10,391 nucleotides of DNA from positions 1 through 10,391 of the forward strand of contig JBMSHD010000084.1 of assembly GCA_049416425.1 (NCBI GenBank), read 5' to 3'. Below, piece by piece: positions 1 to 5,978 of the stretch. Position 1 is the first letter of the stretch, and each line of letters opens with the position of its first letter. A model generated the notes under the pieces. It saw only the letters and a program-made list of their open reading frames with translations. It was not told the origin of the DNA and searched no databases. Both the position numbers and the translations under genes were made by a program. Source of the DNA: JBMSHD01 sp049416425. Its GTDB lineage: Bacteria; Pseudomonadota; Gammaproteobacteria; Francisellales; Francisellaceae.

Positions 1-36
1 TGGAAGATATTTCGCCATGAAAAAAAGGAAGTTATT

Positions 37-513
37 TTGCGCGCGTTCCTAAACAAAGATATAGTCTATTCAATGTTTATGAATAAGCTAAATGTAGTTA
101 ATATAAACACATTGATAACAAAAAAATCAAATAAATCTTTTTCTTACACGTCAACCAGTGAATTTTGGAGTGATGAATTTAAGAAAAGACACAATAAGTG
201 TCATATCAATAGAAATTGCTCGAATTTAATCAATAACGAGCTGCACAAATTGCATATTGCAAACTGGAATATTATTAGACCCAACGGTAAAGATGAGTAT
301 ATAACTCAATCAATGAGGGATGAGTTACTAATGAGCAATGGTGTGACTTTTTGCTACAACAGTAAAGAAAATAGCAAAATGATAGCCCTCGTTGGAAATA
401 ATGAAAATTCAATGTTTATAGGAAATCTACTGAGAAATAAACAGTTGTTGTTGCACAGTATAGGAATTATATTTGATTATATAGAAATGAGGCATGGAGT
501 TATCCATGAATAA
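37..513 (+). CDS. Possible LuxR-type sensor-like domain protein without HTH (hypothetical)
   Basis: The function is not firmly recognised. The 158-residue product has no signal peptide or membrane segment. Its middle and C-terminal half (an aromatic F-S-Y...F-W block near residues 35-44, RNC near 59-61, then IRPNGKDEYIT, then NGVTFCYNS) recalls the ligand-binding-like N-terminal domain of LuxR-family regulators, where a 'GVTF' strand is typical. The LuxR C-terminal HTH is absent, because the frame stops after RHGVIHE. The start is TTG with a good Shine-Dalgarno (AAGGAAG, 25-31) five bases upstream. However, the frame is open to the left window edge, so a longer N-terminus cannot be excluded. 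Its last 8 bases overlap the following thioesterase start (ATGAATAA), which suggests a two-gene operon with translational coupling. The gene is AT-rich compared with dxs and guaA. It could instead be an unrelated orphan protein. Confidence 0.45.
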   Translation: MRAFLNKDIVYSMFMNKLNVVNINTLITKKSNKSFSYTSTSEFWSDEFKKRHNKCHINRNCSNLINNELHKLHIANWNIIRPNGKDEYITQSMRDELLMSNGVTFCYNSKENSKMIALVGNNENSMFIGNLLRNKQLLLHSIGIIFDYIEMRHGVIHE

Positions 514-946
514 ATATATTAAGACGTATACCGTCATGTCAGGTCATATAGATGTGACTGAACATATGAGCAACGTGGAATATTATGAGTTTTTTAAAAG
601 TGCCATATTTGCTTTTTTGTATGAAAACAACTTTTCATCACTCAATGAAGATGATGATCTCTGGCCGATTGTGCTTGAAGAGAGCTGTAAATTCTACAAA
701 GAAGTTCTTTTTAATTCTGAAATTAAAGTTTCAATTAGTTTTAAATATATCGGTGAAAACAAAAACAAATGGCTATGTATTGGGGAAATGCATAATACAG
801 ACGGTGTGGTCTGTGCCGTATGGGAGAGTCTCCATGGTATCCTTAACCGTAAGACAAGAAGAATACAGCCAATGACTGATGGTATGTTTAACTTAATTAG
901 TCTATATACTGAAAAATGTCATACTCAGGCAAGCAATACAAATTAA
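506..946 (+). CDS. Hotdog-fold acyl-CoA thioesterase family protein (4HBT/FcbC-like)
   Basis: This is a predicted cytoplasmic thioesterase hydrolysing an acyl-CoA or acyl-ACP, with unknown substrate. The N-terminus fits the 4HBT/YbgC-FcbC pattern. A first strand is followed by GHIDVTEHMSNVEYYEFF (residues 13-30), where D16 lies in the usual catalytic Asp position and H20, N23 and Y26 match the H-x-N-x-x-Y signature that leads into the long central hotdog helix. A hydrophilic strand region follows (KVSISFKYIG, then WESLHGILNRKTRR), as expected for the remaining sheet. The length of 146 residues suits a single hotdog domain. I chose ATG 506 over in-frame ATG 494: GGAG at 496-499 lies six bases before 506, whereas the candidate SD before 494 is only one base away. 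It overlaps the upstream sensor-like gene by 8 bases. Its TAA (944-946) lies in the TTAA shared with the convergent lipocalin-like gene. Confidence 0.75.
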   Translation: MNKYIKTYTVMSGHIDVTEHMSNVEYYEFFKSAIFAFLYENNFSSLNEDDDLWPIVLEESCKFYKEVLFNSEIKVSISFKYIGENKNKWLCIGEMHNTDGVVCAVWESLHGILNRKTRRIQPMTDGMFNLISLYTEKCHTQASNTN

Positions 947-1326
947 TACCTTTTCCACTTCAACATCAACAGCTGGCTGAAATTTTTTGTGATAGCCTCT
1001 TCGCACTGAATGACTAATGAGTCATAGCTTGGCATGTTCCATTTTCGTATTAATGTTTTGCCAACCCATTTTTTCAAGTTTGAATGAGACACCACATGTA
1101 AAATTGTTTTAGAATCATGAATTTTGTATCTGCCTTTATACCATGTCTTTTTGTTTCCTACCATTAATGAAGCGATTACATGATTTCTAGAGTATATCAA
1201 ACGACCATATTGAGCATGTTTTTTTTGATATTCATCAAATTTACCAAGTCTATTGCTATTATTCGTCATTTCATAGAATGTTTCTAGCTTCCATTCACCA
1301 ATGATGTTACCAGTTGTGTTGTTCAA
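943..1326 (-). CDS. Lipocalin-like domain protein
   Basis: This 127-residue protein fits the small bacterial lipocalin-like family (Lipocalin_5 type). It has GEWKLETFYE at the N-terminus, YGRLIYSRNHVIASLMV in the middle, YKGRYKIHDSK, then LHVVSHSNLKKWVGKTLIRKW. This is the usual order of 'G-W-L', 'G-r-l-i-Y', 'Y-G-x-Y', 'H-x-V..s', 'vG..q.R' blocks. No signal peptide is visible, so it is probably cytoplasmic. The ligand is unknown, and relatives often sit near polyketide, fatty-acid or thioesterase genes. The in-frame start is TTG (1324-1326), with AAGG nine bases upstream. An ATG at 1329-1331 is better spaced from that SD but reads ATG-Leu-stop, so an indel may have displaced the original start. 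The gene is convergent with the thioesterase and shares the stop palindrome TTAA. A DnaB remnant lies upstream of it. Confidence 0.6.
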   Translation of the reverse strand: MNNTTGNIIGEWKLETFYEMTNNSNRLGKFDEYQKKHAQYGRLIYSRNHVIASLMVGNKKTWYKGRYKIHDSKTILHVVSHSNLKKWVGKTLIRKWNMPSYDSLVIQCEEAITKNFSQLLMLKWKRY

Positions 1327-1399
1327 AGCATCTTACCTTCTCTAATATGGTTCATTAACTTTTTCGTATTGAATATAGTCATATTTTTAAAAATCATCC

Positions 1400-1558
1400 T
1401 TATAAATACTCAAAATCATTTATATGATTCTCAAACCGACACAGCTCGCCTCTAAACGTCAAATTAACATGACCTATCGCTCCGTTTCGATGTTTGCCAA
1501 TAATAACCTCCGCTATTTGTACGGAACTGCAATCATAACGGTTAAGATGATCAGCCAG
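1400..1558 (-). pseudogene. C-terminal remnant of replicative DNA helicase DnaB
   Basis: On the minus strand an open frame of about 53 codons ends at TAA 1400-1402. It reads ...IAEVIIGKHRNGAIG followed by HVNLTFRGELCRFENHI (about 1423-1518). This is the hallmark C-terminal block of DnaB: 'AEVIIgKhRNGpiG-x-V-x-L-x-F-x-G-x-x-x-R-F-x-N'. It contains the K/R-containing β-hairpin that includes the arginine finger region of the RecA-like ATPase. The rest of DnaB (N-terminal domain, linker, Walker A and B) is missing. Upstream the frame degrades (LADHLNRYDCSS in place of the usual 'ADli.f.yRd.yY'), then meets a stop at 1571-1573. The fragment starts where the neighbouring IS3 remnant appears to end, so truncation by insertion or deletion is likely. 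An intact dnaB must exist elsewhere. The source may be the chromosomal gene or a phage or plasmid copy. Confidence 0.7.
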
Positions 1559-1627
1559 AGTTCCGAGATATTATTCTACCCCAAACTGTCAACACAGTTT
1601 TTTGAAAAATAGTATTCCTATACACCT

Positions 1628-1800
1628 TCATGCTACCTTTAATGCTTGTTGTGCTTTATTCTTTCTTTCTGTTGCTCCTTCATCATATACATTCATCGGC
1701 TTTTTATAATTCAGAGTCTCATGGAATCGACGATGATTATAAAACTCAATATAATCAGCCATATCCGTTCTTAATTCTAGCAAAGACTGATATGACCTAC
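1628..1800 (-). pseudogene. IS3 transposase OrfB, C-terminal fragment
   Basis: In the minus-strand frame ending at TGA 1628-1630 the translation reads RSYQSLLELRTDMADYIEFY, then NHRRFHETLNYKKPMNVYDE, then a basic tail. This is the conserved C-terminal part of IS3-family OrfB around the last catalytic-domain helix ('YI.fYN..R.H..L.y..P'). About 56 residues remain of a protein usually near 280, so the integrase-like DDE core is almost all gone. The fragment joins OrfA at about 1796-1805, where the pentamer CCTAC occurs twice in tandem on the plus strand. This suggests deletion between short direct repeats. Confidence 0.75.
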
Positions 1801-2049
1801 CCTACCTTCTTGGCTTACTCATCTAACTGTTTGTTAAGTTTATCATTCTCTTCCTTGTACTCTTTAACCGCTTTTGCCGGCTCCATCGCCACAGACGCAT
1901 TCGCCAGAAAAATCGCTCCAGTTTTGAATGTTTTTTGTCGTCACATTGTGCTTGCTGGCACACTGCGCCAATGTCAGATCATCTCTTAATGCCTCCAAGA
2001 CAACCTTTGTCTTAAACTCTGCGGAGTAAATTGTGCGTTTCTTGATCAT
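1801..2049 (-). pseudogene. IS3 transposase OrfA, frameshifted and with premature stop
   Basis: From ATG 2049 the product begins MIKKRTIYSAEFKTKVVLEA, then LTLAQCASKHNVTTKNIQNW. This is the helix-turn-helix of IS3-family OrfA, which binds the IS ends. After IQNW (about 1917) the original frame runs into non-homologous residues and stops at 1866. Shifting frame restores typical OrfA sequence: AIFLANASVAMEPAKAVKEY, then KEENDKLNKQLDE, the start of the leucine-zipper-like coiled coil. A one-base gain or two-base loss at about 1917 is therefore inferred. A TAA at 1815-1817 then interrupts it just before AKKVG. The body is followed at once by the tail of orfB. An AAAGG SD-like sequence precedes the start in AAAAAAGGTTTAAAATG. 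Confidence 0.8.
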
Positions 2050-2148
2050 TTTAAACCTTTTTTATTTCGTCTTCAACAGAATATAGGAAATCCAATTCAA
2101 TTCATAATGTTTTAATTTCTTGGAGTATTATACTCGGGACAAAAACAA

Positions 2149-4005
2149 CTACATCAATCGCGCTTTTTCCACGATATCAGCTACTGAAATACCATCGACC
2201 GCCAAAAGCTTATCCTTATCGCCATGCGGCAGATAATGATCCAAAAGCCCTATATTTCGTACTTTAATCCCAGACATCAGATCATTGGCGATTAAAAACT
2301 CGTTGACGGCAGAACCTGCTCCACCGGCGACGGCATTTTCTTCCAGAGTAATGATGCAATCATGGTCAATGACGATATTTTTGACCATCGTCTCATCCAA
2401 AGGCTTGACAAAACGCATATCGATCACCGTGGCATTCAATTGTTCAGCCGCTTTTAAGGCTATCGCCAGCAGTGTCCCAAAATTCAAAATGGCATATTTT
2501 TCACCGGATCTCACCTTTTTGCCTTTTCCAAGCGCAATATCTAAACTTGGCGTAATCGCCGTTCCTGTTCCTGAACCCCTGGGATAGCGTACCATCGCCG
2601 CACCCTCATATTCATAGCCAAGGCTCAACATATGGTAACATTCATTTTCATCGCTTGGCGTCATAATCACGGTATTGGGAATGCAGCGCATGAAACTTAA
2701 ATCAAAACTACCGGCATGAGTCGGTCCATCGGCACCAACAATTCCGGCACGATCGACGGCATACAGCACGTCTAAATTTTGCAGACTGACATCGTGAATG
2801 ACCTGATCATAGGCGCGTTGCAAAAAGGTTGAATAGATGGCAACCACGGGTTTTAATCCCTCACAGGCCAATCCCGCAGCAAAGGTCACGGCATGTTGCT
2901 CGGCGATGGCAACATCATAATAACGATCTGGAAACTCTTTAGAAAAAGCAATGAGATCCGAGCCTTCCCGCATCGCCGGTGTGATACCAATGAGTCGTTG
3001 ATCTTTTTCTGCCATATCGCAGATCCATTGGCCAAAGATATTGGAAAAACTGGGATTTACCACTTTTTTACCGCCACTGGCTTCGGTGTGAAACTGTGGA
3101 TTGACATGATGAAATTTAATCGGGTCGGCTTCCGCCTTGTCATAACCCTTTCCTTTTTTGGTCAGGATATGCAAAAGCTTTGGCCCTTTGTGGTTCTTTA
3201 AAGTACGCAAGGCCTCGACAAGCCCGTTGATATCATGGCCATCAATGGGCCCGACATAATAAAAATTTAAAGCCTCAAACAGATTCGCCGGCACAAACAT
3301 ACCTTTGGCTTGAGTCTCAACACGTTTGGCAACTTCAAAAGCACCGGGCAGTTTCTTCAAGATCTTCTTACCGGTTTCACGAATGGTATTATAGGTCGAG
3401 CCAGACAACATTTTAGTCAGATGCACCGTCAAGGCGCCGACATTCTCAGAGATTGACATCTCGTTATCATTGAGCACGACCATGATATCGGCATGCATGC
3501 CACCAGCATGATTAAGCGCCTCAAAGGCCATGCCACCGGTCAGCGCTCCATCGCCGATAATGGCCACGGATTGATGCGGTTTACCCTTTATTTTATCGGC
3601 TTCCGCCATGCCCAAAGCCGCCCCGATAGACGTGCTGGAATGCCCGACGCCAAAGGCATCATATTCGCTTTCTGATCGTTTGGGAAATCCGGATAAACCA
3701 CCCTCTTTTTTGATGGTGACCAACTCATCGGCACGCCCGGTTAGAATTTTATGTACATAGGTCTGATGCCCGACATCCCAGACCAGATGATCATTTGGTG
3801 TGTCATAGACATAATGAAGTGCGACGGTCAGCTCAAGCGCCCCCAGACTGCTGGCAAAATGACCGCCAGACACATCCAGCGTCGCCACGAGAAAGTTGCG
3901 GATTTCTCTGCCAAGCTCAACCAGTTTTGTCTGCGGCAGTCTGCGCAAATCATGCGGATACTGAATCTGTGATAGAAGCGGATACTGCTGTCTGTCTGCC
4001 GTCAT
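2149..4005 (-). CDS. dxs: 1-deoxy-D-xylulose-5-phosphate synthase
   Basis: This is the first enzyme of the MEP pathway. It condenses pyruvate and glyceraldehyde 3-phosphate to DXP with release of CO2, feeding isoprenoid, thiamine and pyridoxal synthesis in the cytoplasm. The 618 residues match the E. coli length (620). Visible elements are SGGHFASSLG with H49, DVGHQ with H80, the ThDP/Mg2+ motif GDGALTGG (151-158) with NDNEMSIS (179-186), the pyrimidine-domain catalytic Glu in AEQHAVTFAAG (E369), DRAGIVGADGPTHAGSFD (418-435) and the C-terminal transketolase domain with YPRGSG (474-479). The start is ATG 4005, preceded by AAAGG eight bases upstream. It lies 89 bases downstream of guaA with its own candidate promoter. 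Its stop lies 8 bases before an IS3 remnant end, and no convincing terminator follows it. No defect was seen. Confidence 0.97.
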   Translation of the reverse strand: MTADRQQYPLLSQIQYPHDLRRLPQTKLVELGREIRNFLVATLDVSGGHFASSLGALELTVALHYVYDTPNDHLVWDVGHQTYVHKILTGRADELVTIKKEGGLSGFPKRSESEYDAFGVGHSSTSIGAALGMAEADKIKGKPHQSVAIIGDGALTGGMAFEALNHAGGMHADIMVVLNDNEMSISENVGALTVHLTKMLSGSTYNTIRETGKKILKKLPGAFEVAKRVETQAKGMFVPANLFEALNFYYVGPIDGHDINGLVEALRTLKNHKGPKLLHILTKKGKGYDKAEADPIKFHHVNPQFHTEASGGKKVVNPSFSNIFGQWICDMAEKDQRLIGITPAMREGSDLIAFSKEFPDRYYDVAIAEQHAVTFAAGLACEGLKPVVAIYSTFLQRAYDQVIHDVSLQNLDVLYAVDRAGIVGADGPTHAGSFDLSFMRCIPNTVIMTPSDENECYHMLSLGYEYEGAAMVRYPRGSGTGTAITPSLDIALGKGKKVRSGEKYAILNFGTLLAIALKAAEQLNATVIDMRFVKPLDETMVKNIVIDHDCIITLEENAVAGGAGSAVNEFLIANDLMSGIKVRNIGLLDHYLPHGDKDKLLAVDGISVADIVEKARLM

Positions 4006-4043
4006 ATGTTTAACCTTTGATCAACCTTAAATCATAGACTCAT

Positions 4044-4072
4044 AGTATCCATGACATCGACCCGATTCTCAA
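4044..4072 (-). promoter_or_regulatory. Candidate sigma70 promoter for dxs
   Basis: On the minus strand, TTGAGA (4067-4072) is followed after 17 bases by GATACT (4044-4049). Both are four-of-six matches or better to the consensus at ideal spacing. The start of dxs lies about 38 bases downstream. It sits between guaA and dxs, so dxs could be transcribed independently of guaA. This is seen by eye only. Confidence 0.45.
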
Positions 4073-4092
4073 GTAAAAATCACTTTTTTACT
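4072..4092 (-). terminator. AT-rich hairpin just after guaA, weak terminator candidate
   Basis: AGTAAAAA (4072-4079) and TTTTTACT (4085-4092) form an eight-pair perfect stem with a five-base loop. The hairpin starts two bases beyond the guaA stop. The stem has almost no G-C pairs and no separate U-tract, so it would be at best a weak terminator. It abuts the candidate dxs -35 box. Confidence 0.25.
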
Positions 4093-4094
4093 GC

Positions 4095-5645
4095 TTACTC
4101 CCACTCGATTGTACCCGGTGGCTTGCCGGTGACATCATAGACCACACGAGAGACGCCTTTGACCTCATTGACGATGCGATGTGAGACTTCCTCCAGCAAC
4201 TCATACGGCAAATGCGCCCAGCGTGCCGTCATAAAGTCAATCGTCTGCACGGCTCGAAGCGAGATGACATAATCGTATTTGCGCTGATCCCCCATCACAC
4301 CCACCGACTTGACCGGCAGAAATACGGCAAAGGCTTGTGAAACTTCATCATACCAACCGCTTTTTTCCAGCTCTTCCATGAAGATGGCATCGGCCAAGCG
4401 CAGAATATCGGCATATTCTTTTTTCACCTCGCCAAGAATACGGACACCAAGTCCCGGCCCTGGGAATGGATGTCGATAAACCATGCGATATGGCAGGCCC
4501 AGCTCAATGCCTACTTTTCTGACTTCATCTTTAAACAGTTCACGCAAAGGCTCAATGAGGCCAAATGACATATCTTCAGGCAGACCACCAACGTTGTGGT
4601 GTGATTTGATGACATGCGCTTTTCCCGTGCCCGAACCAGCTGATTCAATCACATCCGGGTAGATCGTACCCTGTGCCAGCCATTTGGCATTTTTAAGTTT
4701 CGTCGCCTCTTCATCGAAGATATCGACAAAAAGATTGCCAATAATCTTACGTTTACGCTCAGGATCTTTAACCCCTGAAAGCTTTGTTATAAAGCGATCT
4801 TCGGCATTCATCCGAATAACATTGACCTGCATGTGCTCAGAAAAGGTCTCCATGACCTGATCACCCTCATTCAGACGCAAAAGCCCGGTATCGACAAAGA
4901 CGCAGGTCAGCTGATCGCCGAGCGCTCTGTGCAGTAAAGCCGCCACCACTGAAGAATCGACTCCACCTGATAATCCCAAAATAACCTGATCGTCACCGAC
5001 CTGATTTTTGATTCGCACAAGCGCATCTTCGATGATATTGGCTGGATTCCACAGCCGCTGACAACCACAGATGCCGATCACAAAATTCTCCAGCATCTGG
5101 CTGCCATGCATAGTATGGGTGACCTCAGGATGAAATTGCACGCCATACCATGGCTTTGATTTATGGGCAATCGCCGCCACCGGCGCATTGGCAGATTCGG
5201 CAATCACCTCAAAATCACAGCCAACATCGACCACTTTATCTCCGTGACTCATCCATACATCCTGCCTTAAATCCAAATTTTCAAACAACGGAGTATTTTT
5301 AATGATATCAACCTGAGCATAACCAAACTCGCGTTTGGCCGATGATTCAACTCTGCCGCCATGCTGATGAGCCATGGTCTGCATGCCATAGCAGATACCA
5401 AACACAGGAACATCAAGCCCAAATACCACATCTGGTGCCCGCACATGCAAGGCTTCATTGACCGACTCAGGACCTCCTGAGAGAATGATGCCACGAGCCT
5501 TGAAATTTTCGATGTGCCTGATATCCACATCGAAAGGATAAATTTCACAATAGACACCGATTTCACGCACTCGACGCGCAATTAACTGTGTGTATTGAGA
5601 TCCAAAGTCAAGAATCAAGATTTTATGTTTATGAATGTCCTGCAT
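4095..5645 (-). CDS. guaA: GMP synthase (glutamine-hydrolysing)
   Basis: This enzyme converts XMP, ATP and glutamine to GMP, the last step of de novo guanine nucleotide synthesis, in the cytoplasm. Numbering is from the TTG at 5648. Domain 1 is a class I glutamine amidotransferase with ILDFGSQYTQLIARRVRE, the nucleophile in GICYGMQ (C86) and FHPEVTHT giving H173 and E175 of the triad. Domain 2 is the ATP pyrophosphatase with the P-loop SGGVDSS (227-233). The dimerisation domain ends with KPPGTIEWE, the family's standard C-terminus. The length of 516 residues compares with 525 in E. coli. I chose ATG 5645 over the adjacent in-frame TTG 5648; both would use the weak GAG about 9-12 bases upstream. 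guaB is not adjacent, unlike the guaBA operon of enterics. It is transcribed divergently from the AEC transporter gene. Confidence 0.97.
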   Translation of the reverse strand: MQDIHKHKILILDFGSQYTQLIARRVREIGVYCEIYPFDVDIRHIENFKARGIILSGGPESVNEALHVRAPDVVFGLDVPVFGICYGMQTMAHQHGGRVESSAKREFGYAQVDIIKNTPLFENLDLRQDVWMSHGDKVVDVGCDFEVIAESANAPVAAIAHKSKPWYGVQFHPEVTHTMHGSQMLENFVIGICGCQRLWNPANIIEDALVRIKNQVGDDQVILGLSGGVDSSVVAALLHRALGDQLTCVFVDTGLLRLNEGDQVMETFSEHMQVNVIRMNAEDRFITKLSGVKDPERKRKIIGNLFVDIFDEEATKLKNAKWLAQGTIYPDVIESAGSGTGKAHVIKSHHNVGGLPEDMSFGLIEPLRELFKDEVRKVGIELGLPYRMVYRHPFPGPGLGVRILGEVKKEYADILRLADAIFMEELEKSGWYDEVSQAFAVFLPVKSVGVMGDQRKYDYVISLRAVQTIDFMTARWAHLPYELLEEVSHRIVNEVKGVSRVVYDVTGKPPGTIEWE

Positions 5646-5679
5646 CAATTAAGCTCATGCGCAATTTTAACCTGGGTGC

Positions 5680-5709
5680 ATTATATACCACTCATTATCC
5701 TTTTTTCCA
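5680..5709 (-). promoter_or_regulatory. Candidate sigma70 promoter for guaA
   Basis: The minus strand carries a perfect TATAAT (5680-5685) in GGTATATAATGC, with TGGAAA (5704-5709) 18 bases further upstream as a moderate -35. Transcription would begin about 28 bases before the guaA start. The -10 is convincing and the -35 is tentative. No operator could be recognised. Confidence 0.55.
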
Positions 5710-5745
5710 GTTTTCTGTCTATTGAATTGTATATCCACCATAAAT

Positions 5746-5768
5746 CATATTAGCAGCTTCGCAATATG
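5746..5768. repeat. Imperfect inverted repeat in the guaA/AEC intergenic region
   Basis: CATATTAGC (5746-5754) faces GCAATATG (5761-5768), giving an eight-pair stem with one bulged A and a six-base loop AGCTTC. No T-run follows on either strand, so it does not look like a terminator. It lies upstream of the -35 regions of both divergent promoters, where an operator could sit. Confidence 0.35.
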
Positions 5769-5906
5769 ATGAGTCAAATAAAACAGATCAGAATTTATCA
5801 CCATGCTACCGCTGTCATTTTATTCCAGATACCACAACAGCAATCCAAGCCCCCACAATTACAAGCAATTACTTTTGTGTTTTTTGTGAAAGTTAAAGTT
5901 TTACCC

Positions 5907-5936
5907 TGTATTTTCATCTTCAAACCGACGTATAAT
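5907..5936 (+). promoter_or_regulatory. Candidate sigma70 promoter for the AEC transporter gene
   Basis: There is a perfect TATAAT (5931-5936) in CGTATAATGCC, with a weak -35 TGTATT (5907-5912) 18 bases upstream. The transporter start lies 42 bases downstream of the -10, giving a short leader that contains the SD-like GGGAA (5965-5969). Confidence 0.5.
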
Positions 5937-5978
5937 GCCTTTTAACTATACAATTATGCATAATGGGAATTAATAATT

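Larger units (their letters stand above)
1559..2141 (-). mobile_element. Deleted IS3-family insertion sequence remnant
   Basis: The element spans about 583 bases, against 1.2-1.5 kb for a complete IS3-family member. It contains the start of orfA and the end of orfB on the minus strand. Candidate terminal repeats, read inward, are TGTCCCGAGTATAATACTCC from 2141 down and AGTTCCGAGATATTATTCT then ACCCCAA from 1559 up. They share CCGAG and the TA-rich/CCAA pattern, with small gaps. I see no clear target-site duplication, which fits later deletion on one side. The exact ends are uncertain by several bases. The element is inactive because the whole DDE catalytic core is missing. Confidence 0.65.
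5649..5978. other. Divergent intergenic region guaA / AEC transporter
   Basis: This is a 330-base non-coding stretch between two divergent genes. Its ends hold the guaA promoter (left, minus strand) and the AEC transporter promoter (right, plus strand). The middle, about 5710-5905, contains an imperfect hairpin (5746-5768) and otherwise no open frame, repeat array or riboswitch that I can recognise. I specifically looked for a purine-riboswitch-like layout and did not see one. Confidence 0.6.

Noticed and set aside
1424..1612. Plus-strand open frame of 62 codons
   Set aside because: The opposite strand of the same DNA carries the recognisable DnaB C-terminal block and an IS end. The plus frame has no recognisable motif or SD.
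1630..1989. Plus-strand open frame of 119 codons with hydrophobic start resembling a signal peptide
   Set aside because: It lies exactly antisense to IS3 orfA and orfB remnants, whose protein similarity is clear, so it is a shadow frame.
4072..4092. Strong intrinsic terminator separating guaA from dxs
   Set aside because: The stem is nearly all A-T and lacks an independent U-run, so I kept it only as a weak candidate.
5700..5930. Purine or PRPP riboswitch in front of guaA or the transporter gene
   Set aside because: Leaders after the predicted starts are only about 30-40 bases, and no conserved riboswitch core was seen.
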